From Dillenia suffruticosa (taxonomy: Eukaryota > Streptophyta > Magnoliopsida > Dilleniales > Dilleniaceae), in NCBI GenBank assembly GCA_033439265.1, contig JAVTVX010000016.1, positions 15,484,701 to 15,548,700 of the forward strand: 64,000 nucleotides of DNA, read 5' to 3'. Below the pieces are notes generated by a model. The model saw nothing but the letters and a program-made list of their open reading frames with translations. It made no database searches and was not told where the DNA came from. Of the stretch, positions 46,560 through 59,079 are shown one piece after another. The position numbers were made by a program, and so were the translations under genes. Each line of letters opens with the position of its first letter. Positions within the stretch are counted from its first letter, which is position 1.

Positions 46560-48180
46560 ACTATGAAAAGAATGGATCCTCAAGTTGGTTATATCAGAGA
46601 TAGGACATGGGACACACGCCAGAGATTTGGACATATGACACCTGAGAGAGATTGTTCTTCAACATCTATGCAAAGTGCTACCGATCCAAAGGTTCCAACT
46701 ACTTCTGTTGCTATGGGTGCCTTTGATGAGCATATAGAGATACCGATGTTGATGACGCTATGACGAGTGCCATCTTCTCAACCAAAGGCTGCATTGTCTT
46801 CATATGCGCCTCCTTCGGCTCCTACTCACCCGGTTCCAACAACTGGGACTCCGACCCCACCGTTGCACTCCAACAAGTGATGGAGTTTTGGATGGCCTAT
46901 GGGGCTCAAATGCAAACTCCGCCTCAAGAACTGGTTCCACCTCCACTTACTACGGTGGCCCCACTGACTCCTTCAGTGGCACAGGTGGTCCCTCCTACTT
47001 CCATTGCTACACTGGCCAGCTGATCAATTGTTGAGTTATCTAAATTGCTTAAGGAAGCTCGACTACTTGGATGTGGCACCTTCTCGGAAACTTGTGATGC
47101 CACGGTAGCCAAAAGTTGGGTCAACCGTGTCCGAGAAGTGGTGGCCAATATGAGGCTTGATGATGAGAGGAAGCTCATAGTGGCTGTGAAGCTCTGAAAT
47201 GAAAATGTCTGTGTGTGGTGGGATAATTTGAGAGGGAGGCCTGCGGCACCAATTACTTGAAGGGAATTCCTTCAGGAATTCGATGAAAAATATTATACTC
47301 AGTTTCTCGGGACTTGAAGAGGAAAGAGTTTTTCCATCTCCACCAATGCAATAAGACGGTGATAGAGTACGAGACTAAGTTGAGAAGACTGTCCTCTTTT
47401 GTTCCTGATATGGCCTCCGAGGAGTACATGAGATTCGAGTTTGAGGATGGCTTGAACTTGCATATTTTGAGAGAAGATATCGGTGACCAAGGCCCATTCC
47501 TTCCAACATGTTTTGGGGTTGGTCTTGAGGGCTGAACAAATTACAAAAGAAAGGGAGAATGTAAGAGATGGACAAGGAAAGAAGAAAAAGTTCGAATTTC
47601 CATCAGAGCAAAACTTCAAGAAGAGTAGGAGCTCGGACTCCTACAGTGACATCTCCATCACTGGATCTGTTGGCTTTCCACAAAGCCAACAACCACCTCC
47701 ATTTGGTACTCTTACAGCTAATGTCGCCTCCAGAAGTAAGTCAGTGGAGAGTAAGAAGGACCCTTGCCCAAATTGCAAGAAATTTCATTTCAGGTTATGT
47801 AGAGAGTCACGGAGATGTTATCAATAAGGGAAAGAAAGGCATTTATGCAACAATTGTTCAGAGTTGGGAATGAGAGGACAAAGAAGCAAACCAGGTTAGG
47901 ATTTACCTAGCGGATCTAGGGGTGGTCAAACCAATACCCCCCTTATTCAACAAATACTGTTTCACAAATAGGGACAAGGAGTAACACGATGACTGTTCCT
48001 CCCCAACGTTCTCAGCTAAGAACTCAAACAAAAATTTATGCCATGACAAATAATGAAGCTCAGGCCAACCCAGACGTGGTCACAGGTGCCTCCCCCCAAT
48101 CTTTTCCTTGGTTATTTGAAAATGATAATATAAGTATTCTATGGTTGATGATGACTGAGTTAGGAATATGTCATTGATTA
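46560..48180 (+). pseudogene. Ty3/gypsy gag remnant, many frameshifts
   Basis: Plus-strand pieces of a retrotransposon gag. They are: an N-terminal part (46570-46760); a Gln/Pro-rich part (46760-47022); a capsid-like part with KLLKEARLLGCGTF, WWDNLRGRP and FLQEFDEKYY (47035-47310); then HQCNKTVIEYETKLRRLSSF (47340-47480); a basic linker; and a damaged zinc knuckle (CPNCKKFHF, then CYQ, a stop, and CNNC near 47810-47860). The tail RTQTKIYAMTNNEAQ matches the gag tail at 7265-7580. Stops and shifts interrupt every piece, so no protein can be made. No protease or pol follows, so the element is internally deleted. Confidence 0.85.
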
Positions 48181-48379
48181 GCTAACCCACAGAACTCCCT
48201 AAGTGAACGTCACTTGATAAGTGATTACTCGATAGCAATTGAAAATCCTTTTTTTTTTTGTTTAGTAGCAGCTAGTTTGGGACCAAAGGGTATTGAATCC
48301 TACAAATCCATAATCGCCTTTAAGCCTAAAATCATAAATTCTAAAATCTTATGAATATACATACATGTGATTAGTATGG

Positions 48380-48870
48380 TGTAATATCATGATATAGGAG
48401 GGTCATCTGTAGAGTATGTATTTTAAATATTTACTAATAATTGCTTGATGATTTACATTAAATAGGTATGATAAAAATTTTTTATATTGATAGTTATTTT
48501 CTATTTTCTCAAAAACTTTACTTAACACTTATTTTTATTGGATTTGATTTGGATTCCTTGAGTAGAAACTTATTTTATTTTTGGTGTATGAGATTGGATA
48601 TTGACGGTCGGGCTAGTCTTGTGCATGTGATTGGTTAACAGATGGCTTTATGCATGTATATTTTGAATAGGGACGGATTGGGTTGATCTTTTGTTTGTGT
48701 GATGAATGCATATTAACTTATTTGAATTTGTTGAAATGTTTTTTTTTTTTAAAAATAGATGGATATCTATAAATGTCTTACGGTATCTTAGTGCACGAGT
48801 TAGGTTTACCTGTATTCTGGGGTAACACGACAGTTGTTACGTTCTCGATTTGAGATTCAGGGCATGACAT
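48380..48870 (+). repeat. Ty3/gypsy LTR end fragment
   Basis: The last 50 bases, ending GGGCATGACA at 48870, align with the end of the 7858-10530 LTR read on the minus strand (GTTGCGTGCTCGA versus GTTACGTTCTCGA, then GACGTGACA). AGGAGGGTCAT near 48398 also matches that LTR. The LTR start was not located. Its place downstream of the gag remnant suggests the 3' LTR of the same deleted element. Confidence 0.6.
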
Positions 48871-49215
48871 TTACACTCTTTCTTGCTTGCATATCTTGAA
48901 ACATTTAAAACATAACTATTAGACACCTTAATTTCTTATAAAACTTTATAGAAAAGCTTTTTCTCGTACTTTCTTAAGGAGTAACAAGTTGTTGGAATGT
49001 CTCTTCCCATTAGTAAGCAAGCGTGGATGTAATTCATGTCTAATACCCATTTTCTTCAAATCAAAACGTGTCTTTAAATTATCTTTGGATTTTCAAGAAT
49101 TATTGAGAATCATCAAAACTGTGGTTTCATAAACATTCTTTTCAATATATATAACGTCAATGTTATAACGTAATAAGTTGTGCTTCCAATGAGGTAACTA
49201 AAAAAAATGCTCATC

Positions 49216-49421
49216 AACGTGGGTTGGTTCAAGTGATGTAGAGTTGAGTACACTTAAACATGACCGAGATTCGATTCTTACTGGGAGTATCGGGCTTCAT
49301 GTGTATGAAACGTTCTCTATTGGGAGACCTGCCCTCTGAAAGGAGCCACTGCCGTTGATCCGGATTAGTCGAGGCAAAACCTGGATACCGGGCGGTGTCC
49401 AAGACATGATACAAAAAAAAA
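49216..49421 (+). mobile_element. tRNA-derived SINE, copy 2 (plus)
   Basis: Homologous from end to end to the SINE at 24403-24612. It has the head GTTGAGTACACTTAAACATG, B-box-like GAGATTCGATTC, body GGGAGACCTGCCCTC, then GGATTAGTCGAGGC and GGCGGTGTCCAAGACATGAT, and a short A tail (about 49413-49421). Flanks AATGCTCATC and AATACTCTTC are probably a degenerate target duplication. It looks older than copy 1, whose duplication is perfect. Confidence 0.82.
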
Positions 49422-50119
49422 TACTCTTCTTTTTCTATATTTGGATTCACTATTTTCGATATAATAAGCTTACTAAAATATCACCTTGTACCTTCCAATT
49501 TTATACAGTAAAAAGCTACTGTTTTTTCCCCCAAAAAAACAAGCAATAGGAAATAATTCTTATCTTCCATCAAACAAGAGAAAATAAATTATTTTCTTGG
49601 AACATTTCCACCAAATATCATTTTGAGATACTTTTTTGCAAAACAAACAAAGCCGAAGGGTGATTTATCATTGGGTAAAATGTGAGAATACAAACAACTA
49701 TATATTCTTTTACAACTAAGAAATTATAATATATTGCCCTATGCAAGCCGGCTGTTTGTACATTTAGAGGTTCTACTTTTTTTTTTTTTTTTGATATATA
49801 GCCCTATAATTAGGCTATTTGTACCTTTTTTGTACACAAAGACATGAGGTACTAATTTAGTATTTTTATTTGATATTGTGGTTGAACACTCAGATTAAAG
49901 CCAAACTTTTTTTTGGCCGACTAAAGAATTCTATGTTAAGAGCAGTTTCCTTTCTTAACAGTTTCAAATTATGTTATCTAGTTTTACGAATATATACATT
50001 TACGACGATAATAATTTAATGCACAAAGACATGCAGCAATTACATTTTATTACCTTACTCAGAAAGAACTTCATGCCTACACTTTGATGAAGTATCCTTC
50101 TTCATTTTTTTTTTTTTTT
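49422..50119. other. Intergenic, nothing recognised
   Basis: AT-rich sequence with a T-run near 49776-49792. No gene, terminal repeat or promoter identified. Confidence 0.5.
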
Positions 50120-50345
50120 AAGATTTTGGAAGGGTTCGATTGCTTTGCTCAAATCTAAAGAAATTGTCTGGATCAACCATCCCTTAAGGACGCATCAAAG
50201 CCTGAAAATTCTTCTTGAAATACATGAGCCCATAAGCTATAGCATCGGGATAATTCATACTATGATGAGGATAAAAACCTAAATCAAGGTCTTTATAATT
50301 TAGAAATGCAACCTTAGGATTAGATAAGACAAATGGAATCATAAA
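50120..50345 (-). pseudogene. Berberine-bridge-enzyme-like (FAD-linked oxidase) C-terminal fragment
   Basis: On the minus strand this reads NPKVAFLNYKDLDLG, then YGLMYFKKNFQAL and VDPDNFFRFEQS. These match the conserved C-terminal BBE domain of reticuline-oxidase-like enzymes (normally AAYLNYRDLDLG, KYFKNNF.RL, VDPDNFFRNEQSIPP). An in-frame TAA falls between the YFKKNF and VDPDNFF motifs, where the family has a short Lys/Thr-containing link. The rest of the roughly 500-residue enzyme, including the FAD domain, is absent upstream (50346-51200 shows no match). A truncated relic; the substrate of the parent gene is unknown. Confidence 0.78.
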
Positions 50346-50384
50346 TGACAGACAATTTTAATCATAAAAAAAAATATTGGATGC

Positions 50385-50725
50385 GGAATCACATATGAAT
50401 TTATAGAAACTGATATCATTGTGGTTCTTGGTGCTCTTGATTTTACAAGTTGGAATGTTTGAATTTTTCAAAGAGAGACTGCTCTGCATTTTATAATAAA
50501 AAGATATTAGAAAACCTAAAACTTTACATACTATTTGGGAACCACAATCCATTTATTTACACACATAAGCCCATATTTATTGAGATGATTGAAACTCATT
50601 TAATCTTAAACTTTGTTAGATCAATTTGATTTGAGTTAAACCTTATGATAGCATATAATATATAATTATTGTCATTATTATTATTTATATATGCAATATA
50701 TGCATCCAAAAGAAAATTTGACAAT
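50385..50725. repeat. Local duplication, copy 1 (partner 51205-51580)
   Basis: GAATTTATAGAAAC, CTTGGTGCTCTTGATTTT, TTTGATTTGAGTTA and ATGCATCCAAAAGAAAAT recur in the same order in the partner, 815 bp away, with substantial divergence. It begins beside the BBE-like fragment, so it may be flanking DNA of that relic. Confidence 0.6.
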
Positions 50726-51204
50726 CTTTCACTTGGACTACTTATGTCTATGTAACACTTTATAATTGTATATCATAATATGAGTTTATGAGTTTAAAAT
50801 TGTTATCATTATCAAAACCATCTCTAAACATTTCAGTTTGTCAATCATATCAATATAAGATCAAAACGTTCTTCAATACAGTTATCATAACTAGATCCAT
50901 CAATTCTCATGTATATGAATATAACCAATGGCGTGGTTCAAGCATGATGTGACAAATGCATAATAGGATTTAGTTCTACATTTATGCATAATAGTGAAAA
51001 CCTTAAGTACAAGTCGACTTAACATTTATACTTACTTATGCATCACAACCTAAATCGATATACTTACTTCTCAATAATTCAATATCAAAACTCTTATAAT
51101 ACTAATTGATAGATAAATTTAATCATGGTAAGGTAATTGAAATCCATTATCAAAGCATAGATGTTTCACATTTATTCATCAAGGAAAAAATGCAGATGTG
51201 GAAA

Positions 51205-51580
51205 CATATTTGAATTTATAGAAGTTTACATGATTGTAGATCATGCAGTTCTTGATCTTCCAAATTGGCATATATGACATTTTGAAAGAGACAGCTTTAC
51301 GTTTTCTAGCAATGAGACATTGGAAAATATAAAAGCTTAAGTACCAACCGGGGACGACGATAGCCGTTTATTGATATTTTTTATTTTTAATTTGTTTGTT
51401 ATAAATAAAAAAAATGATTTTAGGGTTTTCACACATAAAAGTTCACACTAAATAAGATAATTTAAACTCCTTAAAGTTTAAACTTCATTAATTCACTTTG
51501 ATTTGAGTTAGATTTATTAATATATAATACATTATTATTTTTAATATATAATACATACGTCCAAAAGAAAATCTAGGAAT
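51205..51580. repeat. Local duplication, copy 2
   Basis: Partner of 50385-50725: GAATTTATAGAAGT, CAGTTCTTGATCTTCC, TTTGATTTGAGTTA and TACGTCCAAAAGAAAATC in the same order. No BBE-like coding fragment accompanies this copy. Confidence 0.6.
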
Positions 51581-51789
51581 GGGCTCGTGCACGGATCTTT
51601 ATTTATTTATGTAGTGATAAGAAGTTGTCTCCTTTCTTAACCACATATTCATGCAATGGAACTTAAAAATATCACCTGCTCTATGTGGAAATCTGTTCCC
51701 GACTCAGAAATTTTACTCATTCTTCCATCATAAGGATTCCATTACATAGTCACTCTCCCCGATTCAAATATTTATGCCATATAAGTTTG

Positions 51790-53116
51790 AGACATTTTGA
51801 GAGACTAATTTTTGTAAAGATAAAAAAGAAAAAGAGAGTGTTTAATTTTTTTAGACAATAAAGAGTAGAGTAGTTACTTAGAGAGGGAAGAAATAATTCT
51901 CTTATAGAAAGAGAGTGATCATGTGAATTTTAAAGAGAAATAATCAATGTATTAACATTTTTGTGATCACCTTGAGAGGAAATATATATATATATATATA
52001 TTTTTAATCTAACAGCCTAATGAATTATTGAGATAAGCCTTAGTAAACTTTTCTTACAATAAATTTACTTCAAGTTTCAAAAATTAAATTTGAAATTCTT
52101 AAATAGAAATGCAATTGGCTTTTCTATTTGACGAAGATTTACTCAACATTCCACGTGTTTTAAGTTTCTAAAAAAATTAAACATCAGTCTGCATGTGTGA
52201 TTTCCACTATCGGCCTCTGTAGTCTTTTATGGCTTTGTCATTGCATGGGAAGAGTAAAAGGAAGCAACTATGACATGTAGGTGTCTTCTTTTTTTCTTTT
52301 TTCATATGTTTTGTTTTCACTTTAGTCATCTTATTTAAGTTTAACTATAGAAGAATATCAAAGTTAGAAAGCAAAAGGAAAAAACTATAGTTTATTCTAT
52401 CTAGGATTTGGATATTGTGATTCTTAAAGAATTCTAACTATTAATAAAAAGAATATTTGCTTATTGTAATGCCTCGCCAAGTAGGCTTAAAATTAAAGGT
52501 GTATTAGGTAATATCAAACTATTAAAATCCTTTTATTTTAAAGAGAATATGTCCACCAAAAGGAGCATTGCTTAGTACCCGTTTAGCTAGACTTTTTTTT
52601 GATATATTTTCTTCTTTTAAGAAAAAGTAAAAATTAATTATTTAAAAAAAGAGTTAAAAGTTGTTTGGTTTTTTTACTTTTAAAATAAAGTAGTTAATTT
52701 TTTTTTTTACTTTTTTACTCTTAAAGTAAAGTTAAACGTTTAAAATTAATGGGTATATTTGAAATTTTGTATTATTTAAATGAAAATATTAATGAAATAA
52801 AAATAATTGTGTGAGCATATAAATGGAAAAAAAAATATAAATTTTCAGAAAAGTTGGAGCATTAAAAAAAAAGAGAAGTAAAAACTTTTCTTAGGAGTTT
52901 TTACTTAAAAGTTACTTTTCAAATTTTTTTTCATAAAAAAAAGCTCTTTTTTTAAGAGTTTTTAAAAAATCCTATTTTATAGGGATTATTCTTATAAGAA
53001 AAAAAGAAGTTAAAAAAAAATCGTACCATACGGGCACTTAAAAAGGTTATTTACAAAACAAACTTATTAGCACAATTTTAGATCAAAGCAGTCCCAATTT
53101 TTAGGAAAAAAGACTT
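51790..53116 (+). repeat. Dispersed duplication, copy 2 (partner at 15890-16745)
   Basis: Carries the same ordered words as copy 1, interrupted by a 463-bp MITE (52575-53037) and cut at its right end by the CACTA-4 terminus at 53117. Copy 1 continues past the equivalent point, giving a near-empty-site comparison for both insertions. An AT microsatellite lies at 51988-52002. Confidence 0.75.
52575..53037. mobile_element. MITE, Tourist/PIF-Harbinger-like (463 bp, TSD TTA)
   Basis: Starts GTACCCGTTTAGCTAG and ends CCATACGGGCAC, giving inverted ends GTACCCGT/GTGCCCGT, with TTA at 52572-52574 and 53038-53040. AT-rich, no coding capacity, and rich in internal complementary runs (AAGAAAAAGTAAAA versus TTTTACTTTT-like). 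The homologous copy at 15890-16745 lacks the insert. TTA is the target typical of PIF/Harbinger elements, hence the assignment. Confidence 0.82.
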
Positions 53117-56100
53117 CACCACAAGAAAAAGGGACCCTCACCAACAGATAAATATCGACCGACCTAATTCATCGCCGATAATGATGAATTAGTGACAGAT
53201 TACAATTAAATTAAAAAAAAATAAATTTATGAATTTATGACGGATGAGTGAAGCATTTATTGATAAAATCAGAGAGGAAAAATAATTTATCGGTAATCTG
53301 TCAACAAACTCAAAATAATATGTGTCTCCGATGGACATTAGAGTCGGGATTTGTCCATCGGTAATCCATCGATGAAACAAAAAAAGAAAAATACTAATCA
53401 ACGAGAGACTATCGACGGAAATCAGTGACCGAATTTTCACTTCACTGATCCGTCGGTGTTGTGAAAGGAAATAACAAATTTGGTCTCTCCCTTCGCTCGC
53501 CTCTCTCTCCCTCCCTCTCTCTGTCTCTCTCTTCGCTGAGGCTTCTGTTCTTGGTGTCGTCCGCGCCTATCGCAAAAGGGGAAATCAATGAAGGCCATTA
53601 CCAACAACAGCAAGGACATATGTATTCAGTAGATTAGGGTGTCTCTGTCACTTGAGGTTCGTCCCTATCTCTCTTATTGTCTCTTCTCTCTTTCTGACAT
53701 TAGGGTTTCCTCCCAATTTCCCATATTATTGCTGGTATAGTTAAATATATAGGGTTTCCTCTCCTTATTGTTGATTTAATTAGAGGGCAGGCAGTAGAGT
53801 ACATCGAACTCTGAAATCTGTAAGTAAATCAATTCCTGTTCAATTTCAAACTTCGCAATGGTGAATTCTAATCAGCCCTTGCTTTATCAAGAAAGGGGTT
53901 TCCCTAACTGTTGATGAGAGATCGTAGTCTGACATTTCTTCCTGGATTCCATCTGAAGATCAACTGCTGTCAGCACTTATCTACCATCTTCCAAGTACAG
54001 CTAATCTGGGAACATTGCAGAGTACTTCTTCAACTGCCGAAAGTCCACTAGAGTGGTCAGAGAAGAACATAATTCAAATGTATGTTTGATTCATTAGTTT
54101 TCGGTTGTTCTCCTGCATAATATAACTGATGAAACAATTACTGAACTTAAATCCTATTTACTTTACTTGTTGGTTGTTATCCTGCATAATAGAACTGATG
54201 AAAGAAATACTTAAATTTGGATCTTGTTACCTGTTGTCATCCTTGGCCTCCCAATAGTAAAATACAACATATACAGCTAGGTCATTCTTTCTTATTTCAG
54301 TTATGGATTGGCCTGCATATGCATCTTTTCCCGAAGGCAGAGCATCCATGATTATGGGAGCATTTATTTTTGATTAATGATGTTAAGGTATAAGATATCC
54401 TGTTCACCGATCTTTGGTCATTAAGCCTGTCCGTTAAGGTGTAATTATATCTTTCCTTTTTTGTTACCTTCTAGGAGTGCTTAATGTTATGACCTCTCTC
54501 CCTCTTTCTCTCTCTCTTTCTCTCCCTTGTTGTCGCAAAGCTCCTTAAAATATAATTAAAGTCATATGCTATGTCTCTTAATCATCTGATTTCTAAAAAG
54601 CTTTCTTTCTTGACCTGCTAAACACTATAAAGATAGCCACGTTTAAGATGTTTGAAGAGTGGAGAGTTTTTTTTTTTCTTTTTTTCTTTTTTTCTTTCCT
54701 TCTTCTTCTTGGGGCCAAAGTTTTGGATTATGCGTCTTTGTAGCTGTAATCCTAATTTGACTTGGGAAAATGAAAAGGACAACCCAAATTTTGTATGAAA
54801 ATGTTGTGAGATGTCTTCCTTTTCTTTTTTATGTCTAGAATTCATTTGCAGCAGGGTGAGGAGTCTTCCAATTTTCGGTCATTAAGGATCTGCCCATCAT
54901 GCAAGTGTAGTTTTGATTTTCTTTTTCACTTCCTGAAGATCTTAATGTTATGACCTCTCTCACTCTGTCTCTCTTGCCCCCATGTTGTGGGATGGATGGG
55001 AGCACATTTTGGGCTTATAGCTGAGATGGAAGCACTAACAATTTTTCAAGTGTGGTTTTGAAATAAGCTCTTCCTTTGAAGCACCAGATTTTGTTTATTG
55101 AAGTCCTTTAAACGTAGAGAATTTTTTCATTTCAGGTTAGATCCATTATATTAGTTTGGATAAAATCCATGCACCTGAAAACCTATTACATAAATGCATG
55201 CTATACTTATGCCAGAAAATGTTATGGTATTTGTGCATACATGCTGTACTAAGTTATCATAAATCTTAAAAAGCTAAGGATGTTCCTATGGGTCTGGAAA
55301 AATTTGTTGATGTGGAAAAAATTGTTCCTAACTTATTATATTTTGAATTAAAATATGTTCCTGACTTGTTTTATAGTTATACAGCTAAGTAATTTCCTAT
55401 AGGGGAAAATTTCAAATTTTAGTAATAAGTCTCATTTATTTAGTGATTTTATGTATAGGGTTTCACTTAGACTTATCAAATAACTATTGTTTTTATATCC
55501 CAGATGTTTCTAAGAACTCGATATTAACCTAGTTAATAACTCTTTTATTTAAAATTTGATTAGTAATAACTCTTTTAATTTTTTCTCCTTAAATGAAAAA
55601 TTAAATCCAATTTGATTTTATCCATTATTCAAATTCTGAAAATCCCAAACAATATTTTAGACATGCATATTTTCAGGTTCTTAATAAGCATGAATGGGCA
55701 CTCAGCTGCATGAATATGCATGTGTGTGGAAAATGCATGCTTGTGCTTGGCTGCACGCAAAGGTATGCCTAGTATGCTCTTCAGCATGCATGTGGGATCT
55801 CTACTCTACCATGCCATGGGTATACTAACATGCCTCCATTTATAACTCCTCACCAATATTAAAACTTCTCTATACATTTAGAATTAATTAGATCAATGTT
55901 TATAATTCCAAACATGCTATCTATAAGCGGAAAACTTTTTTTTTTTCAACATAAAAACTTTTCCAAAATTGTTCTAAATCTGCAATTTTTTCCTAACTCA
56001 TAAGGGAACAATTATTCAAATGACTCAACAATTTTTTATAATTTGAATATTTTATACATAAAATATATTCGTAACTCAAACAATTAGTTTGTACTGTAAA

Positions 56101-56300
56101 TTGTTGATGTGGGTCTCTCGTATAATTATAGTAATTTGTAGTTATTTATCTATATCATAACTTCTCTCCCCTTTCGACTTATATTTTCATTTACCGAAAG
56201 ACCGTTAATAATTGTTCTGAGTAATATTCAGTGATGTAATTTGAAGATTATATTACAATAATTTTTTTTTAATATGTTACATTTATTATTTCTTATACAG
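53117..56300 (+). other. Leader and 5' non-coding region of CACTA-4
   Basis: Subterminal repeats to 53460 are followed by a CT-rich leader (53480-53560) and intron-like DNA. Internal duplications include TTAATGTTATGACCTCTCTC at about 54482 and again at 54942, and a CCTGCATAATA.AACTGATGAAA stretch at 54110 and 54180. No coding exon is recognisable before 56308. Confidence 0.55.
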
Positions 56301-56307
56301 TTGGTCC

Positions 56308-58315
56308 TTGGAAATGTCGTCTATAGATCATAGTTGGATGTATCATCGCTTAGTTAATGGATATTTGATAGATGAATTTGTTGAGGGTGTAAATGAGTTT
56401 TTGAATTTTGCATATTCTCAACATAACTTTGTAGATGGATTAAACATTAGATGTCATTGCCATCATTGTCGGAATCATAAATTTTGTAGTCGAGATGATG
56501 TCGCAGTGCACTTGTTCTCAAGAGATTTTGTTAATGGTTACACCATATGGGTTTGTCACGGAGAAGTTAGAAGTGGAGAATCATTTATAGGAGAATCATC
56601 TATACGTTGAGAGGATGTTGACGCCCCATATAGATCGATGGTAGTAGATGCGTTAGGCCCTCAACTTGATTGGAGTTGCAATTGTGATAACATTAATGTT
56701 GAAAATGATGAGCCACCTAATTCGCAAGTGGCAGTGTTTTATGAGTTGTTGAAAAATGCAGAAGAACCATTGTGGATGGGTGTAAAATGCAGATAATGTT
56801 GTCAGTAGTTTCACAATTGTTAAATTACAAGTCAGAGTTCAACATGAGCGCGACATGTTATGATCGTATCAATGGGATTATACAAACTATGTTACTCGAT
56901 GATTCAAAGTTGACAACCAATTTCTACGGAGCCAAGAAAATGCTGAAAAAACTTGGATTTGTGTATGAGAATATTGATATTTGTGAACATTATTGCATGT
57001 TATATTATCAAGAAAATCGGAATAAGACGAACTATGTGGCATGCGGTCATCCATGATATAAAATAATAAATATTGGTAGTGGAAGACAGAAAAAAGTACC
57101 AAATAAGGTGTTACGATACCTGTCTCTAACACCAAGACTTTAAAGGCTTTATATGTCAAGAGCTATATCAGAGCACATGACATGGCATGCTAGAAATCAA
57201 TATAGCGATGATGAAACCGTTAGACACCTGGCCCATAGTGAAGCATGGAAGCATTTTGATTCTACTCATCCATCCTTCGCCTATGAATCTCGAAATGTAC
57301 GCTTAGGGTTATACACAGATTGTTTTAATCCTTTTGGTCAGTCCAATATTCCTTACTGTTGTTGGCCGGTATTTATCACTGTGTACAATTTACCTCCTTC
57401 TATGTGTATGAGGCAACCTTTCATTTATTTGAGTTTGATTATCCTTGGCCCAAAAAATCCGATTAAGCATATTGATGTGGTCTTGAGACCTCTGATTGAA
57501 GAATTAAAAATGTTATGGAGTGAAAATGTTAAGACTTATGATATTTCACGAAAACAAAACTTTCAAGTATGGCAGCACTGCTTTGGACAATAAGTGACTT
57601 TTCTGCTTATGCGATATTGTCAGGATGGAGCACTCATGGAAAATTAGCCTGTCCTTATTGCATGGAGCACACAAAGTCTTTTGTTCTTCAAAATGGTCAA
57701 AAAGCTTCATTTTTTTGATTGTTATCGTCAATTTCTTCCTAGTGATCTTCTATATTAGAAGTAAGGGGATAAATTTTATAAAGGAAAAGTTAACATTGAT
57801 GAGCCTCCTCCTCTACTATCTAGCGAAGAGATGCTTTTTCGAGTGTCTTGTCTTCCTGAAATTGTGTTTGGCACAAAATGCGGTAAGCAGACTATTAAAG
57901 GTTTTGGAATCGAACACAACTGGGTGAAAAAAAGTATATTTTAGGAGTTGGCTTATTGGAAAACACTTCTCATTTGTCATAACTTAGACATGATGCATAT
58001 TGAGAAAAATATTTTTGATAATGTTTTTAACACTGTTATGGATGTTAAAGGAAAAACCAATGACAATGTTAAGGTGAGACTGAATTTGAGGTTGTATTGC
58101 AAATGAGCTGAATTAGAATTGAAAGAAATGAATGGGAGGACTTGAAAGCCAAAAGGTTCGTACACATTAAATAAAGATGAAATAATAGATGTTTGTTGGT
58201 GGGTGAAAAATTTAAAGTTTCCTGATGGATATGCTTCAAACTTGGCTAGATGTGTGAGCTTGGAGGAATGCAAATTTTATTGGATGAAGAGTCACAACTG
58301 TCACATCTTTATGTA
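56308..58315 (+). pseudogene. CACTA transposase TNPD/TNP2: associated domain and catalytic core, broken
   Basis: 56308-56610 encodes the transposase-associated N-terminal domain (SWMY, then VNEFLNFA and a zinc-binding-like IRCHCHHCRNHKF). After stops the reading continues through MLLDDSKLTTNFYGAKKMLKKLG (56880-56960). 57153-57593 carries the TNP2 core (THPSFAYESRNVRLGLYTDCFNPFG, HIDVVLRPLIEELKMLWSENV, TYDISRKQNF). Further frames give ISDFSAYAILSGWSTHGKLACPYC (57590-57665) and HNLDMMHIEKNIFDN (57975-58025). This protein cuts CACTA ends. At least six stops or frame shifts separate the pieces, so it cannot be expressed whole. Confidence 0.9.
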
Positions 58316-58317
58316 GA

Positions 58318-58980
58318 GATTGATCCCAATTGTCTTTTGTGACCTTGTCCCTAACGCGATATGGGATGCTTTAATAGAACTCAATAATTTCTTTAAAAAC
58401 TTATGCACGACTGAATTGCCTATTAAGCATATGGAGTTATTGGAGAGAAATATAGTTGAGATTCTATGCAAATTTGAGAAAATCTTCCCCCATCATTCTT
58501 TGATAGTATGGAGCATTTGCCTGTTCACTTAGCATATGAAGCTAAGGTGGGAGGACCAGTTCAATACAGATGGATGTACCCATTCGAGAGGTAATATCAA
58601 CTAGTTTAATTTAATTTACAATACATATTAATAGTCTGTAATTATGGTACATTAATTTGTAAGTGTATGTTTCGATTAAAGAAGAAAGTGCAGAATCGAG
58701 CGTGCGCTGAAGGTTCCATATGTGAGGACTATATTATCGAGGAGATATCAACATTTTGCTCTTTCTATTTCGAACCGCATATTGAAATAGAGATGAATCG
58801 AGTTCCTCGAAATGACGATGGTGGATCTGTTCAATGTATGAGGAGGTTATCAAATTTTTCCCTCTCAGGTCGGGTAATTGGGGAATCTCACTGTAGATTT
58901 ATCTCAGAATCAGAGTACAATGTTGCAGTGATATATGTGCTATTGAATTGTATTGAACTCACTGAATTTATAGAATAAGT
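58318..58980 (+). pseudogene. TNPD continuation: DUF4218-like region
   Basis: 58318-58532 reads LIPIVFCDLVPN, then WDALIELNNFFKNLC and IVEILCKFEKIFP. A frame shift leads to LPVHLAYEAKVGGPVQYRWMYPFER, ending at a GT donor (58591). The next exon (about 58660-58977) reads LKKKVQNRACAEGSICEDYI. This is the DUF4218 region that follows TNP2 in plant En/Spm transposases. One frame shift near 58500 and an early stop after IELTEFIE break it. Confidence 0.85.
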
Positions 58981-59079
58981 ATCTTGATCAATTTGTGTGT
59001 CATAAATTGATTTTAATTGACAAGCAATAACGTATTATATCGTTATTTTGAGTAAGATATTTGATGATTTTGTTAGGTA

